Shown here piece after piece: positions 7,851 through 15,263 of a DNA stretch of 64,000 bases (positions are counted from its first letter, which is position 1; the number at the start of each line of letters is the position of its first letter). Position numbers and translations under genes: made by a program. The notes below the pieces were generated by a model, which saw nothing but the letters and a program-made list of their open reading frames with translations, ran no database searches and was not told where the DNA came from. Source of the DNA: Halobaculum gomorrense (GTDB taxonomy: Archaea; Halobacteriota; Halobacteria; Halobacteriales; Haloferacaceae); assembly GCF_900129775.1 (NCBI RefSeq), contig NZ_FQWV01000001.1, forward strand, positions 393,780 to 457,779, read 5' to 3'.

Positions 7851-9103
7851 GGACTTGCCCTCTCGGGAGAGTGTGGTATCTCCGACCAGTTGTGGTTGTC
7901 CCACGTGAGGCGCACGGGCCGTGCCATCGACCCGGCTTCCAGATTCGTGCCAGCCTGTCGTTCGAGGAACACCCGCGACGCGTCGAGATCGGCGTGGCCC
8001 TCGTAGCCACACGAACACCGAAACACGTCGCCGTCCCGGTCTGTCTCGTCGCGCTCGCCACACACAGGGCACTCCGCCGTCGTGTACGCTTCCGACTCGA
8101 CTTCGACCGCGATGCCGTACTCCTCGGCGGTCGTCGCAAGCCGGTCGATGAACGAGCGATACGCCCAGAACTGGTGCGTCTTCTCGTTCACCTCTGCCGA
8201 CCAGTGTGCCGACAAGACATCGGTGAGGTTGCCCACATACACGGTGGAAACGCCCTCGTCGTACAGCCGTTCTATCAGGTCGCGCACGAGTGCGTCCTGT
8301 GCGTGGTCGCGTCGTCGCGTCCGCTTGCGGTACAGGCGTCGAATCCGGCGACTGCTGTACCGGCCCTCGCGGAGTTTGGACTGCAGGCGGGAAATCTCCT
8401 CGGTGGTTTCGCGGAAGCGGGCGAACAGGTCGCGGCCCTCGTAGAGGTACTGCTGGCCGGTCGTGGTGGTACAGGCGACGAGGTTGTTTGCGCCGACATC
8501 CAAGGCAGCCGATTCCTCGGCTAGTGGTGAATCCCGTCGAGAATCAAGCACGGTGACGGGTTGAATGGCCCTGAACGTGTCGCTCACCTCGTCGTAGTAC
8601 AGTTCCAACCGGCCCTGTTCGCCCTTCCATTTGGGGTCGCCAGCGACTTCGAGGCGCAGGCGGTCGTGGTAGCCAAGCCCGTACTCGTCTTTGAGGTCTT
8701 GGCCGACCGGGATTTCGAGACGACTCCGCTCGCCGGTTTCGAGGGTGTACTGGTCGTTGCGGATGTACGTCCGCAACTCCCGACCCTCGTCTTCGTTGCC
8801 CCAGTAGTCGGGCGGGGCGGTGTCCTCGCCATCCTCGCGGGCGGCGAAAAACGACCGCCACGCCTCGCTGTTCTTGCGGATGACTTGTTGGGCGGTGGCG
8901 GAGCCGAGGACGCCAACGTACTGCTTGCGGTAGTCGGCGGTATCCCACACGGATTCGCCGTCGAAGAAGTTCTGGCGACGTTCGTAGGTGAGTTCGTTTC
9001 AGAGGCTGGCGGAGGCGTCCAACAGGTCGCGGAGCAGTTGCTCGTCCTGCGTGGAGAGCGGGCGCACCGCGAACGCATTGGTTCGCATCACGACAACAGA
9101 CAT
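7787..9103 (-). pseudogene. tnpB: tnpB (RNA-guided nuclease family), interrupted by an in-frame TGA at codon 35
   Basis: Reading from the ATG at 9103, codons 1-34 give MSVVVMRTNAFAVRPLS... then TGA at 8999-9001, where related haloarchaeal TnpBs have Trp ([12 protein letters not shown]). The frame is intact from there to the TAG at 7787, 438 sense codons if repaired. RuvC-I Asp (AALDVGANN) is codon 202 and RuvC-III Asp (GHADLDAS) is codon 372. The zinc finger is CPVC...CSC. At the RuvC-II position ([10 protein letters not shown], codon 291) Gly replaces the usual Glu, which I recall as typical of this haloarchaeal subgroup. Restart at the ATG at 8950 would yield 387 residues lacking the N-terminal wedge region. 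Confidence 0.82.
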
Positions 9104-9141
9104 TTGTAGTCCTACGTCTAAATGTCTTTTGGACACAGGCG

Positions 9142-9285
9142 ATGAGACCGAACATCGACATCTCGCACACCCTGAACGGGCGCGTGAAGGACTACGCCGA
9201 ACAACAGGATGTGAGCCTCGAAGAAGCGTATCGGGAGATTATCGAAGCGGGGTTGGAGGCGGTGGAACATCCAGACGAGCCGTAG
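9142..9285 (+). CDS. Small ribbon-helix-helix-like protein of the IS element
   Basis: 47 residues, MRPNIDISHTLNGRVKDYAE..., ending EHPDEP. The short beta-strand followed by two amphipathic helices (about 11-21 and 25-42) fits a MetJ/Arc-type DNA-binding fold. It is transcribed away from tnpB with only 38 nt between the two starts, so both promoters overlap and it may repress tnpB (inference). I recall similar small genes next to haloarchaeal IS1341-type tnpB genes. It lies wholly inside the element. Confidence 0.6.
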   Translation: MRPNIDISHTLNGRVKDYAEQQDVSLEEAYREIIEAGLEAVEHPDEP

Positions 9286-9318
9286 CGCGTGGACTGCCGG
9301 GCTATGCTGTCGCTTACA

Positions 9319-9338
9319 CCCACCCCTGAAGGGGTGGG
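9319..9338. repeat. Left-end hairpin of the IS element
   Basis: Perfect 8-bp stem CCCACCCC/GGGGTGGG with loop TGAA. It is nearly identical to the right-end hairpin at 7745-7764, whose stem has one G:T pair. Such subterminal hairpins are recognised by Y1 transposases in the IS200/IS605 family. Confidence 0.75.
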
Positions 9339-9355
9339 CTTCCGCTCGCTACGTA

Positions 9356-9571
9356 TCAGAATCCGATCAGTCCCCTCGGCCCCGGCGGCGGGCCGCGCGA
9401 TCCGTCGCGGTCGCCCTCGCCCCCGTCGTCCGGCTCGCCGTGCCCCTCCTTCGCCAGCCCGTACCGACCGCGCTCGCTGAACTCAGCCGGGCCCCACCCG
9501 CACTCGGGGCACTCGCCGTCGCTGTGGTCGAAGTCGACACCGCACCCCAGACACTCGTTGATCGCGGCCAT
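9356..9571 (-). CDS. Small CxxCG zinc-ribbon protein
   Basis: 71 residues starting MAAINECLGCGVDF; an upstream ATG would add six residues. Two CxxC knuckles (CLGCG and CPECG) near residues 7-24 form a zinc ribbon; the remainder is a Gly/Asp/Pro-rich tail. Small CPxCG-type zinc finger proteins are numerous in haloarchaea and mostly of unknown function. The stop codon lies about 10 nt from the IS left end, so the element inserted just behind the gene and may have altered its last residues. Confidence 0.65.
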   Translation of the reverse strand: MAAINECLGCGVDFDHSDGECPECGWGPAEFSERGRYGLAKEGHGEPDDGGEGDRDGSRGPPPGPRGLIGF

Positions 9572-9632
9572 CAATAGCACGTGACGCACAGCGGGACAAA
9601 AAACGTTGCTCGACCGACGATGAGCCGCCGAT

Positions 9633-10358
9633 TCACAGCAGCCGCCGGAACGCTCCCAGCGGTGGGAACGCCATCGCGTCGGCGTCCTCGCGGGCGACGA
9701 TCGGGCGAAGCGCGTCGGCGTCGGTGACGAACGGCGACTGGAACTCCCGGGCGGTCATGCCGTTCACCGCGACGCCGGCGGCGAGCCGGGTGAACGCCGG
9801 TGTCATCAACACGTCGGCGTCGCGGAAGCCGCGCTCGGCGTACAGCCAACAGGGTCGACGCGCCCCCTCGATCTCGACGGTCGGGTGGTCGTGGCCGACG
9901 ACGTATAGCCCCGCGGACTCGTCAGCCGGTGGCGGCTCGTGGCCGTGGCGGACGACGACCGGGGCGCCACGCACCCGTGCGTCGAACTCGTAGGCGTCGC
10001 AGACAGGACCGTCCCACGCGTCCGACGCCGTCGCGTCGCCGAGGGCGGTGTCGTGGTTGCCTCGGACGAGCACGGGGCGCGCACCGGCGTCGCGGCAGGC
10101 GTCGGCGAGCGCCGTGAGCGACCGCTCGGCCGCGAGCGAGACGCGGTCGAACCGGTGGAGCGCGTCGCCGGCGATCACCGCCTCGGCGGGCTCGAAGCGA
10201 TCGAGCAGCGACCGGAGACGCTGGGAGAGGTCCGACGCCTCGCCCAGCGGGTACGACACGTCGGACGCTTCCGCCCGGCCGACGTGGAGGTCAGCGACGA
10301 CGAGCGCGTCCGCGTCCCGGAGATAGACGCCGCGATCTCGGAAGTCGGCGTTCAACAC
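9633..10358 (-). CDS. Calcineurin-like metallophosphoesterase
   Basis: 241 residues with all five metallophosphoesterase motifs: DLH (23-25), GD (64-65), GNH (100-102), HGH (138-140) and GHDH (155-158). This is the YkuE/PdeM-like single-domain group that often accompanies DNA repair helicases (Lhr) or ligases; no such partner is next to it here. It is likely a dimetal phosphodiesterase or nuclease. The preceding gene on the same strand is the PsiE-like protein. Confidence 0.85.
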   Translation of the reverse strand: MLNADFRDRGVYLRDADALVVADLHVGRAEASDVSYPLGEASDLSQRLRSLLDRFEPAEAVIAGDALHRFDRVSLAAERSLTALADACRDAGARPVLVRGNHDTALGDATASDAWDGPVCDAYEFDARVRGAPVVVRHGHEPPPADESAGLYVVGHDHPTVEIEGARRPCWLYAERGFRDADVLMTPAFTRLAAGVAVNGMTAREFQSPFVTDADALRPIVAREDADAMAFPPLGAFRRLL

Positions 10359-10425
10359 GGGGGACGATCCGGCGCGCTCGGAGGTAGCGTTGACGGCCCC
10401 CGGTTACGTCCGTCCTCGCGCCGGC

Positions 10426-10920
10426 TCATTCTCCGCGCGGTTGGTCGGTCTGGTCTTGCCCGCCGTCCTCACCGGCGAACGAGTCGGGCGTCACCGCGTC
10501 GGTGTCCACGCGTCGGACGACGAAGAACGCGGCGACGAGCACCCCAAGCAGGAGGGCGAACGCCGCGGCGGCGACGAACGCATCCTCGATCGTGGCGTAC
10601 TCGCCGGGCCGGAAGGAGACCACCTTCCGGGTGATCGCGATCAGCGCCGCGCTGATGACGATCCGGACGACCGGCTCGTTGCGCGAGAACGCCACCACCG
10701 TCTGGTGGATCTCGACGATGATCAGCAACACGAGCACGGTGTCGATGATGTCGATCACCTGGTTGGGATCGGTGAACTTGCCGCTCAACAGGAGACCGAC
10801 CAACACCAACAGGAGATCGAGGAACCCGATCGCGAACAGCACCAGCAGGAAGTACGCCGTCCCCACTTCGAGCAGCTTCATCCCGCGTTCGGACGGCTCG
10901 ACGGCGTCTTCGATTCGCAC
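10426..10920 (-). CDS. PsiE-like membrane protein
   Basis: 164 residues from a GTG at 10920 (VRIEDAVEPSERGMK); an ATG 24 codons upstream reads through Arg-rich, less plausible sequence. Four hydrophobic segments (about 22-45, 57-78, 88-106 and 113-136) and the motifs DIIDTVLVLLIIVEIHQT and PVVRIVISAALIAITRKVV match the phosphate-starvation-inducible PsiE family, whose function is unknown. The C-terminus is polar and acidic. It is divergent from the gene at 11005. Confidence 0.7.
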   Translation of the reverse strand: MRIEDAVEPSERGMKLLEVGTAYFLLVLFAIGFLDLLLVLVGLLLSGKFTDPNQVIDIIDTVLVLLIIVEIHQTVVAFSRNEPVVRIVISAALIAITRKVVSFRPGEYATIEDAFVAAAAFALLLGVLVAAFFVVRRVDTDAVTPDSFAGEDGGQDQTDQPRGE

Positions 10921-11004
10921 ATGCGTCCATCGAACGCCTCGTGAGTAAACCCTGCGGGCCCGCGAAGCGACACGCGCTTGCCGCTCGGGCAAGAGGGATC
11001 CACC

Positions 11005-11907
11005 ATGGACGAGCGCGACGATCCCGGCGCCGTCGACCCGTGGGCCGGTGACGGAGACGGAGACTGGGTCGAGTCGGCCGACGACGTGGTGACGGACGAC
11101 GATGAAACCGCGGGCGACTCCGACGGCCAGGACGTTGGGAACGCCGCCGACCGCGCGAACGCTGCCGCCGCCACGGCCGGCGGTCCCGCCGCTGACTCCG
11201 CCGCTTCGGCGGACTCCGGCGGCATCGGCCCGCGACGCTACCGCGTGCTCGACCGCGCCGAGGGGACGCTTGTGTTCGTCGACCTCGACGCGCCGGACCC
11301 GGGGCCCGGACCGGCCCCCGACGAGGGGTTCGAACCGGTCAGGGTCGCGGCCGATGTCGGCGGCGACGAGTCCGTCGCCGAGGCGCTCGCGGATCTGGAG
11401 CCGGGATACGTCGTCACTGCGACGCTGCGGTGGCCCGACTCGACGGCCGGCCCGGAGGCGGTCGACGACGCCGTGACCGGTGCTGCGGAGACCGACGCCG
11501 GGAGTAGTCCGCTCGCGCGCGTCGAGTCGCTCACCGTCGACCGTGAGAGCCGCTACCGGTTCGTCGACGACGCCGAGCCGATGTTCGAGGCCGCCCGCGA
11601 CGCCTGGCGCGACGCCAGCACCGCCGGCGACGGGATGGGGTCGCGCGTCACGCGCGACACCGACGGCGAGCCAAACGGCGCGCTGTACGTGTTCAGCGAG
11701 GTCGGCGCGCGCGACCTGCTCGGGGAGTTCCGCTCGGGGACGACGCCGCTGGAGCCGCTGGTCGACCGCGTGAACGAGGACCTCGCGGACGGCGAGCCCC
11801 GCGAGGTGTTCGTCCTCCGCCCGCCGGACGGGGCGTTCGTCGCCATCTACATCGCCTTCGAGAAGGACGGCCTGCTCGCGCGGACCGTCCGCGACACCTA
11901 TCTGTGA
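11005..11907 (+). CDS. Haloarchaeal hypothetical protein (DUF6663-like)
   Basis: 300 residues. The first 75 are a disordered acidic stretch rich in Asp and Ala (DGDGDWVESADDVVTDDDET). A folded region follows, beginning YRVLDRAEGTLVFVDL, with alternating beta strands and a C-terminal half (LYVFSEVGARDLLGEF, REVFVLRPPDGAFVAIYIAF). No catalytic motif is visible. I assign it tentatively to a haloarchaea-restricted DUF family (DUF6663) from its sequence style. The start was chosen at MDERDD because the nine preceding codons look non-coding. Confidence 0.6.
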   Translation: MDERDDPGAVDPWAGDGDGDWVESADDVVTDDDETAGDSDGQDVGNAADRANAAAATAGGPAADSAASADSGGIGPRRYRVLDRAEGTLVFVDLDAPDPGPGPAPDEGFEPVRVAADVGGDESVAEALADLEPGYVVTATLRWPDSTAGPEAVDDAVTGAAETDAGSSPLARVESLTVDRESRYRFVDDAEPMFEAARDAWRDASTAGDGMGSRVTRDTDGEPNGALYVFSEVGARDLLGEFRSGTTPLEPLVDRVNEDLADGEPREVFVLRPPDGAFVAIYIAFEKDGLLARTVRDTYL

Positions 11908-11961
11908 ACCGGCGGTCCGACGCCGGACCCAGCCCCTGCCCGGATCCGGGCCAGCCCGACG

Positions 11962-12933
11962 CTACAGCCAGTCGGCGTCGGGATCGACCAGACCGCGGGG
12001 CTCCTCGCCGCGAAACGCCCGCGCGAGATCGCCGGCGATCGCGTCGTTGAGGTCGCGCTCGGCGGCCGCCGAGTACCACCCGGCGTGGGGAGTCACCAGC
12101 ACGTCGTCGCGGCCGAACAGGGAATGGTCCGCCGCCGGCGGCTCCGCCGCGAGCACGTCCAGTCCGGCCGCCGCGACCGATCCATCCGCCAGCGCCGTCG
12201 CCAGCGCCTCCTCGTCGACGACGCCTCCGCGGCCGGTGTTGACGACGACCGCGTGCGGCGGGAGGGCGTCGAAGGCGTCCTCGTCCACCATCCCCCGCGT
12301 CTCCTCGGTCAACGGCGCGTGCACGGAGAGGTGATCCGCGCGCCGACACAGGGCGTCGAACCCGACGGGCTCGGCGTCGTGTTCCCGGATCACGGCGTCG
12401 TCGACGTACGGGTCGGCGACGAGCACGTCGTCGACCAGCGGCAAGACCCGGTCGGCGAACCGTCGTGCGATCGGACCGAAGGAGACGACGCCGACGGTGC
12501 AGTCCGCCAGCCGCCCGATCGGGTACGGCGGCTGCCAGTCCCAGTCGCCCGCCGCCGCCCGGTCCGCGTACGCCGGGATCCCCCGCGCGAGTGCGGTGAA
12601 CAGCCCCACCGCGTGGTCTGCGACCTCCTCCAGACAGTAGTCGGGGACGTGGATCACCTGCACGCCGTGCTCGGCGGCCGCGGACACGTTGATGCCGTCG
12701 AGTCCGACGGCGCCGCGCGCGACGACGGTGAGATCCAGCTCCTCGATCACGGATCTCGGCACCGTCGATCCGACGTTTACGACGACCGCGTCGGCGTCGG
12801 CGGCGTTCGTCCGGAGCGCCTCCGGTGTCGAGAGGTCGGCCGGCTCGACGCGGCACCCCAGCGACTCGCGCAGCCGCTCGGGGTCGTACCTGGGGTCGTC
12901 ACTGACGACGACGAGTCGGTCCGCGTCGCTCAC
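11962..12933 (-). CDS. D-2-hydroxyacid dehydrogenase (NAD-dependent)
   Basis: 323 residues from a GTG (VSDADRLVVVSDDPRY); 14 upstream codons are in frame but unlikely. Domain order is the split catalytic domain around a central Rossmann fold. The dinucleotide loop reads SFGPIARRF, where most relatives have GxGxxG. Catalytic Arg lies in NTGRGGVVDE, the Glu in LAAEPP and the His in TPHAGWYS. The sequence resembles phosphoglycerate/hydroxypyruvate-type reductases, but substrate specificity cannot be read. It stands alone, divergent from a tRNA-rich region. Confidence 0.83.
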   Translation of the reverse strand: MSDADRLVVVSDDPRYDPERLRESLGCRVEPADLSTPEALRTNAADADAVVVNVGSTVPRSVIEELDLTVVARGAVGLDGINVSAAAEHGVQVIHVPDYCLEEVADHAVGLFTALARGIPAYADRAAAGDWDWQPPYPIGRLADCTVGVVSFGPIARRFADRVLPLVDDVLVADPYVDDAVIREHDAEPVGFDALCRRADHLSVHAPLTEETRGMVDEDAFDALPPHAVVVNTGRGGVVDEEALATALADGSVAAAGLDVLAAEPPAADHSLFGRDDVLVTPHAGWYSAAAERDLNDAIAGDLARAFRGEEPRGLVDPDADWL

Positions 12934-13126
12934 GGGTATCCCTCCATGGGTCCGGCGTACGGCGGCTGGCCGCAAAAACGGGGCGCCCGCTGTCCAGCGA
13001 CAGGGAGCCGCTCCGGGGTACTTACTACTTCGAGTCGACCGTCGCGTCGACGCGCTTGGCGACGAGTCCGTCGGCGACGCACCGCCGACCGATCACTCCG
13101 TCCTGTGCCGCTGCGGCGCCGGAACC

Positions 13127-13147
13127 GGGCCCAGAGGGATCCGAACC
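13127..13147. repeat. Partial copy of the tRNA-CAT 3' end (att-like) in a gene-free stretch
   Basis: This 21-nt segment matches 13299-13319, the acceptor and T-arm end of the tRNA, at 20 of 21 positions and in the same orientation, 172 bp away. A 12-nt T-arm fragment (TTCGAATCCCTC) also occurs inverted at 13178-13189. The surrounding gap 12934-13297 holds no plausible gene. Duplicated tRNA 3' ends are the classic footprint of tyrosine-integrase insertion; no integrase is nearby. Confidence 0.6.
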
Positions 13148-13297
13148 ACGGTCGTTCCGCGTTGCTCCACTCCCCGCTTCGAATCCCTCCCATGCCACGA
13201 ACGCAGCACGGACTGGTCGCTTCGCTCACGGCCCGTTCCACTCACCGTTCGCATCGCGGCCTCGCGGCCGCGCGCTCCTCGTTGTCGTGCCGCAATA

Positions 13298-13401
13298 TGG
13301 GCCCAGAGGGATTCGAACCCTCGACCGCCCGGTGACCCATCCGGCGGCCGAAACCGGCCGGAGTATGAGCCGGGTGCTATACCAGACTAAGCTATGGGCC
13401 C
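13298..13401 (-). tRNA. tRNA with CAT anticodon (Ile2 or elongator Met), 30-nt intron
   Basis: 104-nt gene without encoded CCA. Acceptor GGGCCCA pairs with TGGGCCC; the T-arm is GAGGG-TTCGAAT-CCCTC; the anticodon stem is CCCGG/CCGGG with loop CTCATAA after splicing. The intron is 13334-13363, between positions 37 and 38, and folds into a GC-rich hairpin compatible with a bulge-helix-bulge cut. The G1-C72, G2-C71 acceptor and overall sequence look more like archaeal tRNA-Ile2 (lysine/agmatidine-modified C34) than the usual GCC-starting elongator Met. An intron in elongator tRNA-Met is, however, known in Haloferax. Isotype is left open. Confidence 0.85.
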
Positions 13402-13501
13402 TCGTCGCCGTCATTGTCGGGCCGCAGTCAAGTAGTTTCCTTTCCAACGATTTGAACGGGCGACCGAAGCGAAGCTCACGGGTCGAGCCGACCCCAAGAA
13501 G

Positions 13502-13604
13502 CGCCGAAGCCAGGACTCGAACCTGGGACCACCTCGTCTCTGCGGGAGACAGGGAACCTGAATCCCGTAACAGCGAGGCGCTCTACCAGCTGAGCTACTT
13601 CGGC
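13502..13604 (-). tRNA. tRNA-Asn (GTT) with a 30-nt intron
   Basis: 103-nt gene. Acceptor GCCGAAG/CTTCGGC with discriminator G; D-arm GCTCAGCTGGTAGAGC; anticodon stem CCTCG/CGAGG; T-arm CCAGG-TTCGAGT-CCTGG. The anticodon loop CTGTTAA is interrupted after A37 by an intron at 13538-13567, which can pair internally (CGGGA with TCCCG). A TATA-like stretch (TTTCAAATTC, minus strand) lies at 13628-13637, about 25-34 nt before the mature 5' end. It lies upstream of tRNA-CAT on the same strand with 100 nt between them. Confidence 0.88.
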
Positions 13605-13763
13605 TCGCAGTTGCATATACTGGGGTGAATTTGAAAGTGCTTTCGTTTCGCCCCGACGCGAGCGGGTGATTCGCACACCGACCCGCCACCCTGATTCTCC
13701 CGCCGCGGTGCCCCTCGTCCCGCGACCGACACGCTCGTTACCCGCCCGGCGGAACTGCGGCGT

Positions 13764-15224
13764 ATGACCGACCCGAACGCCGACAGCGACGGGGACGCGA
13801 ACGCCGACGAGCTCGGCGAGGCGACCGTCGCCGGCGACGACCTCGACGCGGTGCTCGCGGCGGTTCGCGAGCGGGTCACGCCCGACGCTGCCGAGCGTGA
13901 ACGGTTGGAGGCGGCCGCCGCCGATCTCGCCGAGCGCGTCCGCGCGGCCGTCACGGACCTTCCGTCGCCCGCCGACGATGCCGACGTGCTCACCGTCGGC
14001 TCGACCGCCCGCGGGACGTGGCTGGCGGGCGACCGCGACATCGACCTGTTCGTGCGATTTCCGACGGATCTGTCCCGCGAAGAGTTGGAGCAGCTCGGCC
14101 TCCGCGTCGGCCACGCCGTGCTCCCCGACGGCGAGGAGGAGTACGCCGAGCACCCGTACGTCGTCGGCACCGCCGACGGCTTCGACGTGGATCTGGTGCC
14201 CTGCTACGATGTCGACGCCGCGACCGAGATCCGCTCGGCCGTCGACCGGACGCCGTTCCACAACGAGTACCTCCTCGATCGGCTCACCGACGACCTCGCG
14301 GGAGATGTTCGGGTGCTCAAGTCGTTCCTGAAGGGGATCGGGGTCTACGGGAGCAACCTCCGCACGCGGGGGTTCTCGGGGTACCTCACCGAGCTGCTCG
14401 TGGCCGAACACGGCGGCGCCCGCGAGACGCTGGAGGCGGTCGCCGACTGGCATCCGCCGGTCCGGATCGACCCCGAGGACCACGGAACCGCAGAGTTCGA
14501 CGACCCGCTCGTTGTCGTCGACCCGACCGACCCCGAGCGCAACGTCGCGGCCGTGCTCTCGGGAGACAACCTCGCGCGCTTCCAGCACCACGCGCGCGAC
14601 CTGCTCGCGGATCCCCGGACGGACCCGTTCTTCCCGGCTGAACCGCGTCCGCTCGACGCCGCCGGCGTCCGCGAGCACGTCCGCCGCCGCGTCACCGCGC
14701 CGGTCGCGGTCGCGTTCGACGCGCCGGACCTCGTCGACGACCAACTGTACCCCCAACTGCGCCGGTCGCTCGCGGGCGTCGAGCGCGAACTCGACGGGAT
14801 GGGATTCGACGCGATCCGCGCGGCGACGTTCGCGGCCGAGCGCGGCGACGACGGAGGCGATCGGCGCGCGGTGCTGCTCGTCGAACTCGCCGCCCGGCGG
14901 CTCCCCGCCGTCGAGCGCCACGAGGGGCCGCCGGTCCACGTCCGCGACCACGCCGCCGGCTTCTACGACAAGTACGCGGACGACCCAAACGCCTACGGCC
15001 CGTTCGTCGCGGACGGCCGCTATGTCGTCGAACGCGAGCGCGACCCCGACGAGCGCGATGGGGTCGCCGTCCTCGAGTCCGAACGGATCTTCGACGCCGC
15101 CCTCGGCGCGCGCGTCGAGTCGGCGCTGGAGTGCGGGTACGACGTGCTCGCCGGCGAGGAGCTCGCGACACTGGCCGACGAGTTCGGTGTCGACCTCCGA
15201 GAGTACTTCGAACCCACCGTGTAA
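13764..15224 (+). CDS. cca: CCA-adding enzyme (class I tRNA nucleotidyltransferase)
   Basis: 486 residues. The polymerase-beta-like head has GS at 79-80 and the metal-binding DxD at D92/D94 (GDRDIDLFV), with a third acid in GFDVDLVPCYD. The archaeal body and tail follow (RVLKSFLKGIGVYGSNLRTRGFSGYLTELL). It adds CCA to tRNA 3' ends, needed here because the adjacent tRNA genes encode no CCA. The length fits archaeal class I enzymes (about 440-460) plus a short acidic N-terminal extension. It is divergent from the tRNA-Asn gene, 159 nt away. Confidence 0.93.
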   Translation: MTDPNADSDGDANADELGEATVAGDDLDAVLAAVRERVTPDAAERERLEAAAADLAERVRAAVTDLPSPADDADVLTVGSTARGTWLAGDRDIDLFVRFPTDLSREELEQLGLRVGHAVLPDGEEEYAEHPYVVGTADGFDVDLVPCYDVDAATEIRSAVDRTPFHNEYLLDRLTDDLAGDVRVLKSFLKGIGVYGSNLRTRGFSGYLTELLVAEHGGARETLEAVADWHPPVRIDPEDHGTAEFDDPLVVVDPTDPERNVAAVLSGDNLARFQHHARDLLADPRTDPFFPAEPRPLDAAGVREHVRRRVTAPVAVAFDAPDLVDDQLYPQLRRSLAGVERELDGMGFDAIRAATFAAERGDDGGDRRAVLLVELAARRLPAVERHEGPPVHVRDHAAGFYDKYADDPNAYGPFVADGRYVVERERDPDERDGVAVLESERIFDAALGARVESALECGYDVLAGEELATLADEFGVDLREYFEPTV

Positions 15225-15263
15225 CGCCGCCGGGTGCCGGGCGCTGCCGGCCGTCGGCCGTCG

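Larger units (their letters stand above)
7735..9345 (-). mobile_element. IS200/IS605-type (IS1341-like) insertion element, TnpB-only, inactivated
   Basis: The element reads on the minus strand from a left end near 9345 (AAGCCC plus hairpin) to a right end at 7735, whose last bases are GAGGATGTCAA. The same terminal motif closes the remnant at 52161-52171. Both ends carry a hairpin with a TTCA/TGAA loop: CCCACCCC-tgaa-GGAGTGGG at 7745-7764 and CCCACCCC-tgaa-GGGGTGGG at 9319-9338. It encodes tnpB (broken by a stop) and a divergent 47-residue protein. No tnpA transposase is present, so it could move only with a transposase supplied elsewhere. Its right end abuts the TGA of the DUF59 gene. Exact ends are inferred from the hairpins; target duplications are not expected for this family. 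Confidence 0.8.

Noticed and set aside
13056-13628. Open frame of 190 codons running through both tRNA genes
   Set aside because: It overlaps two well-folded tRNAs on the opposite strand and has no coding character.
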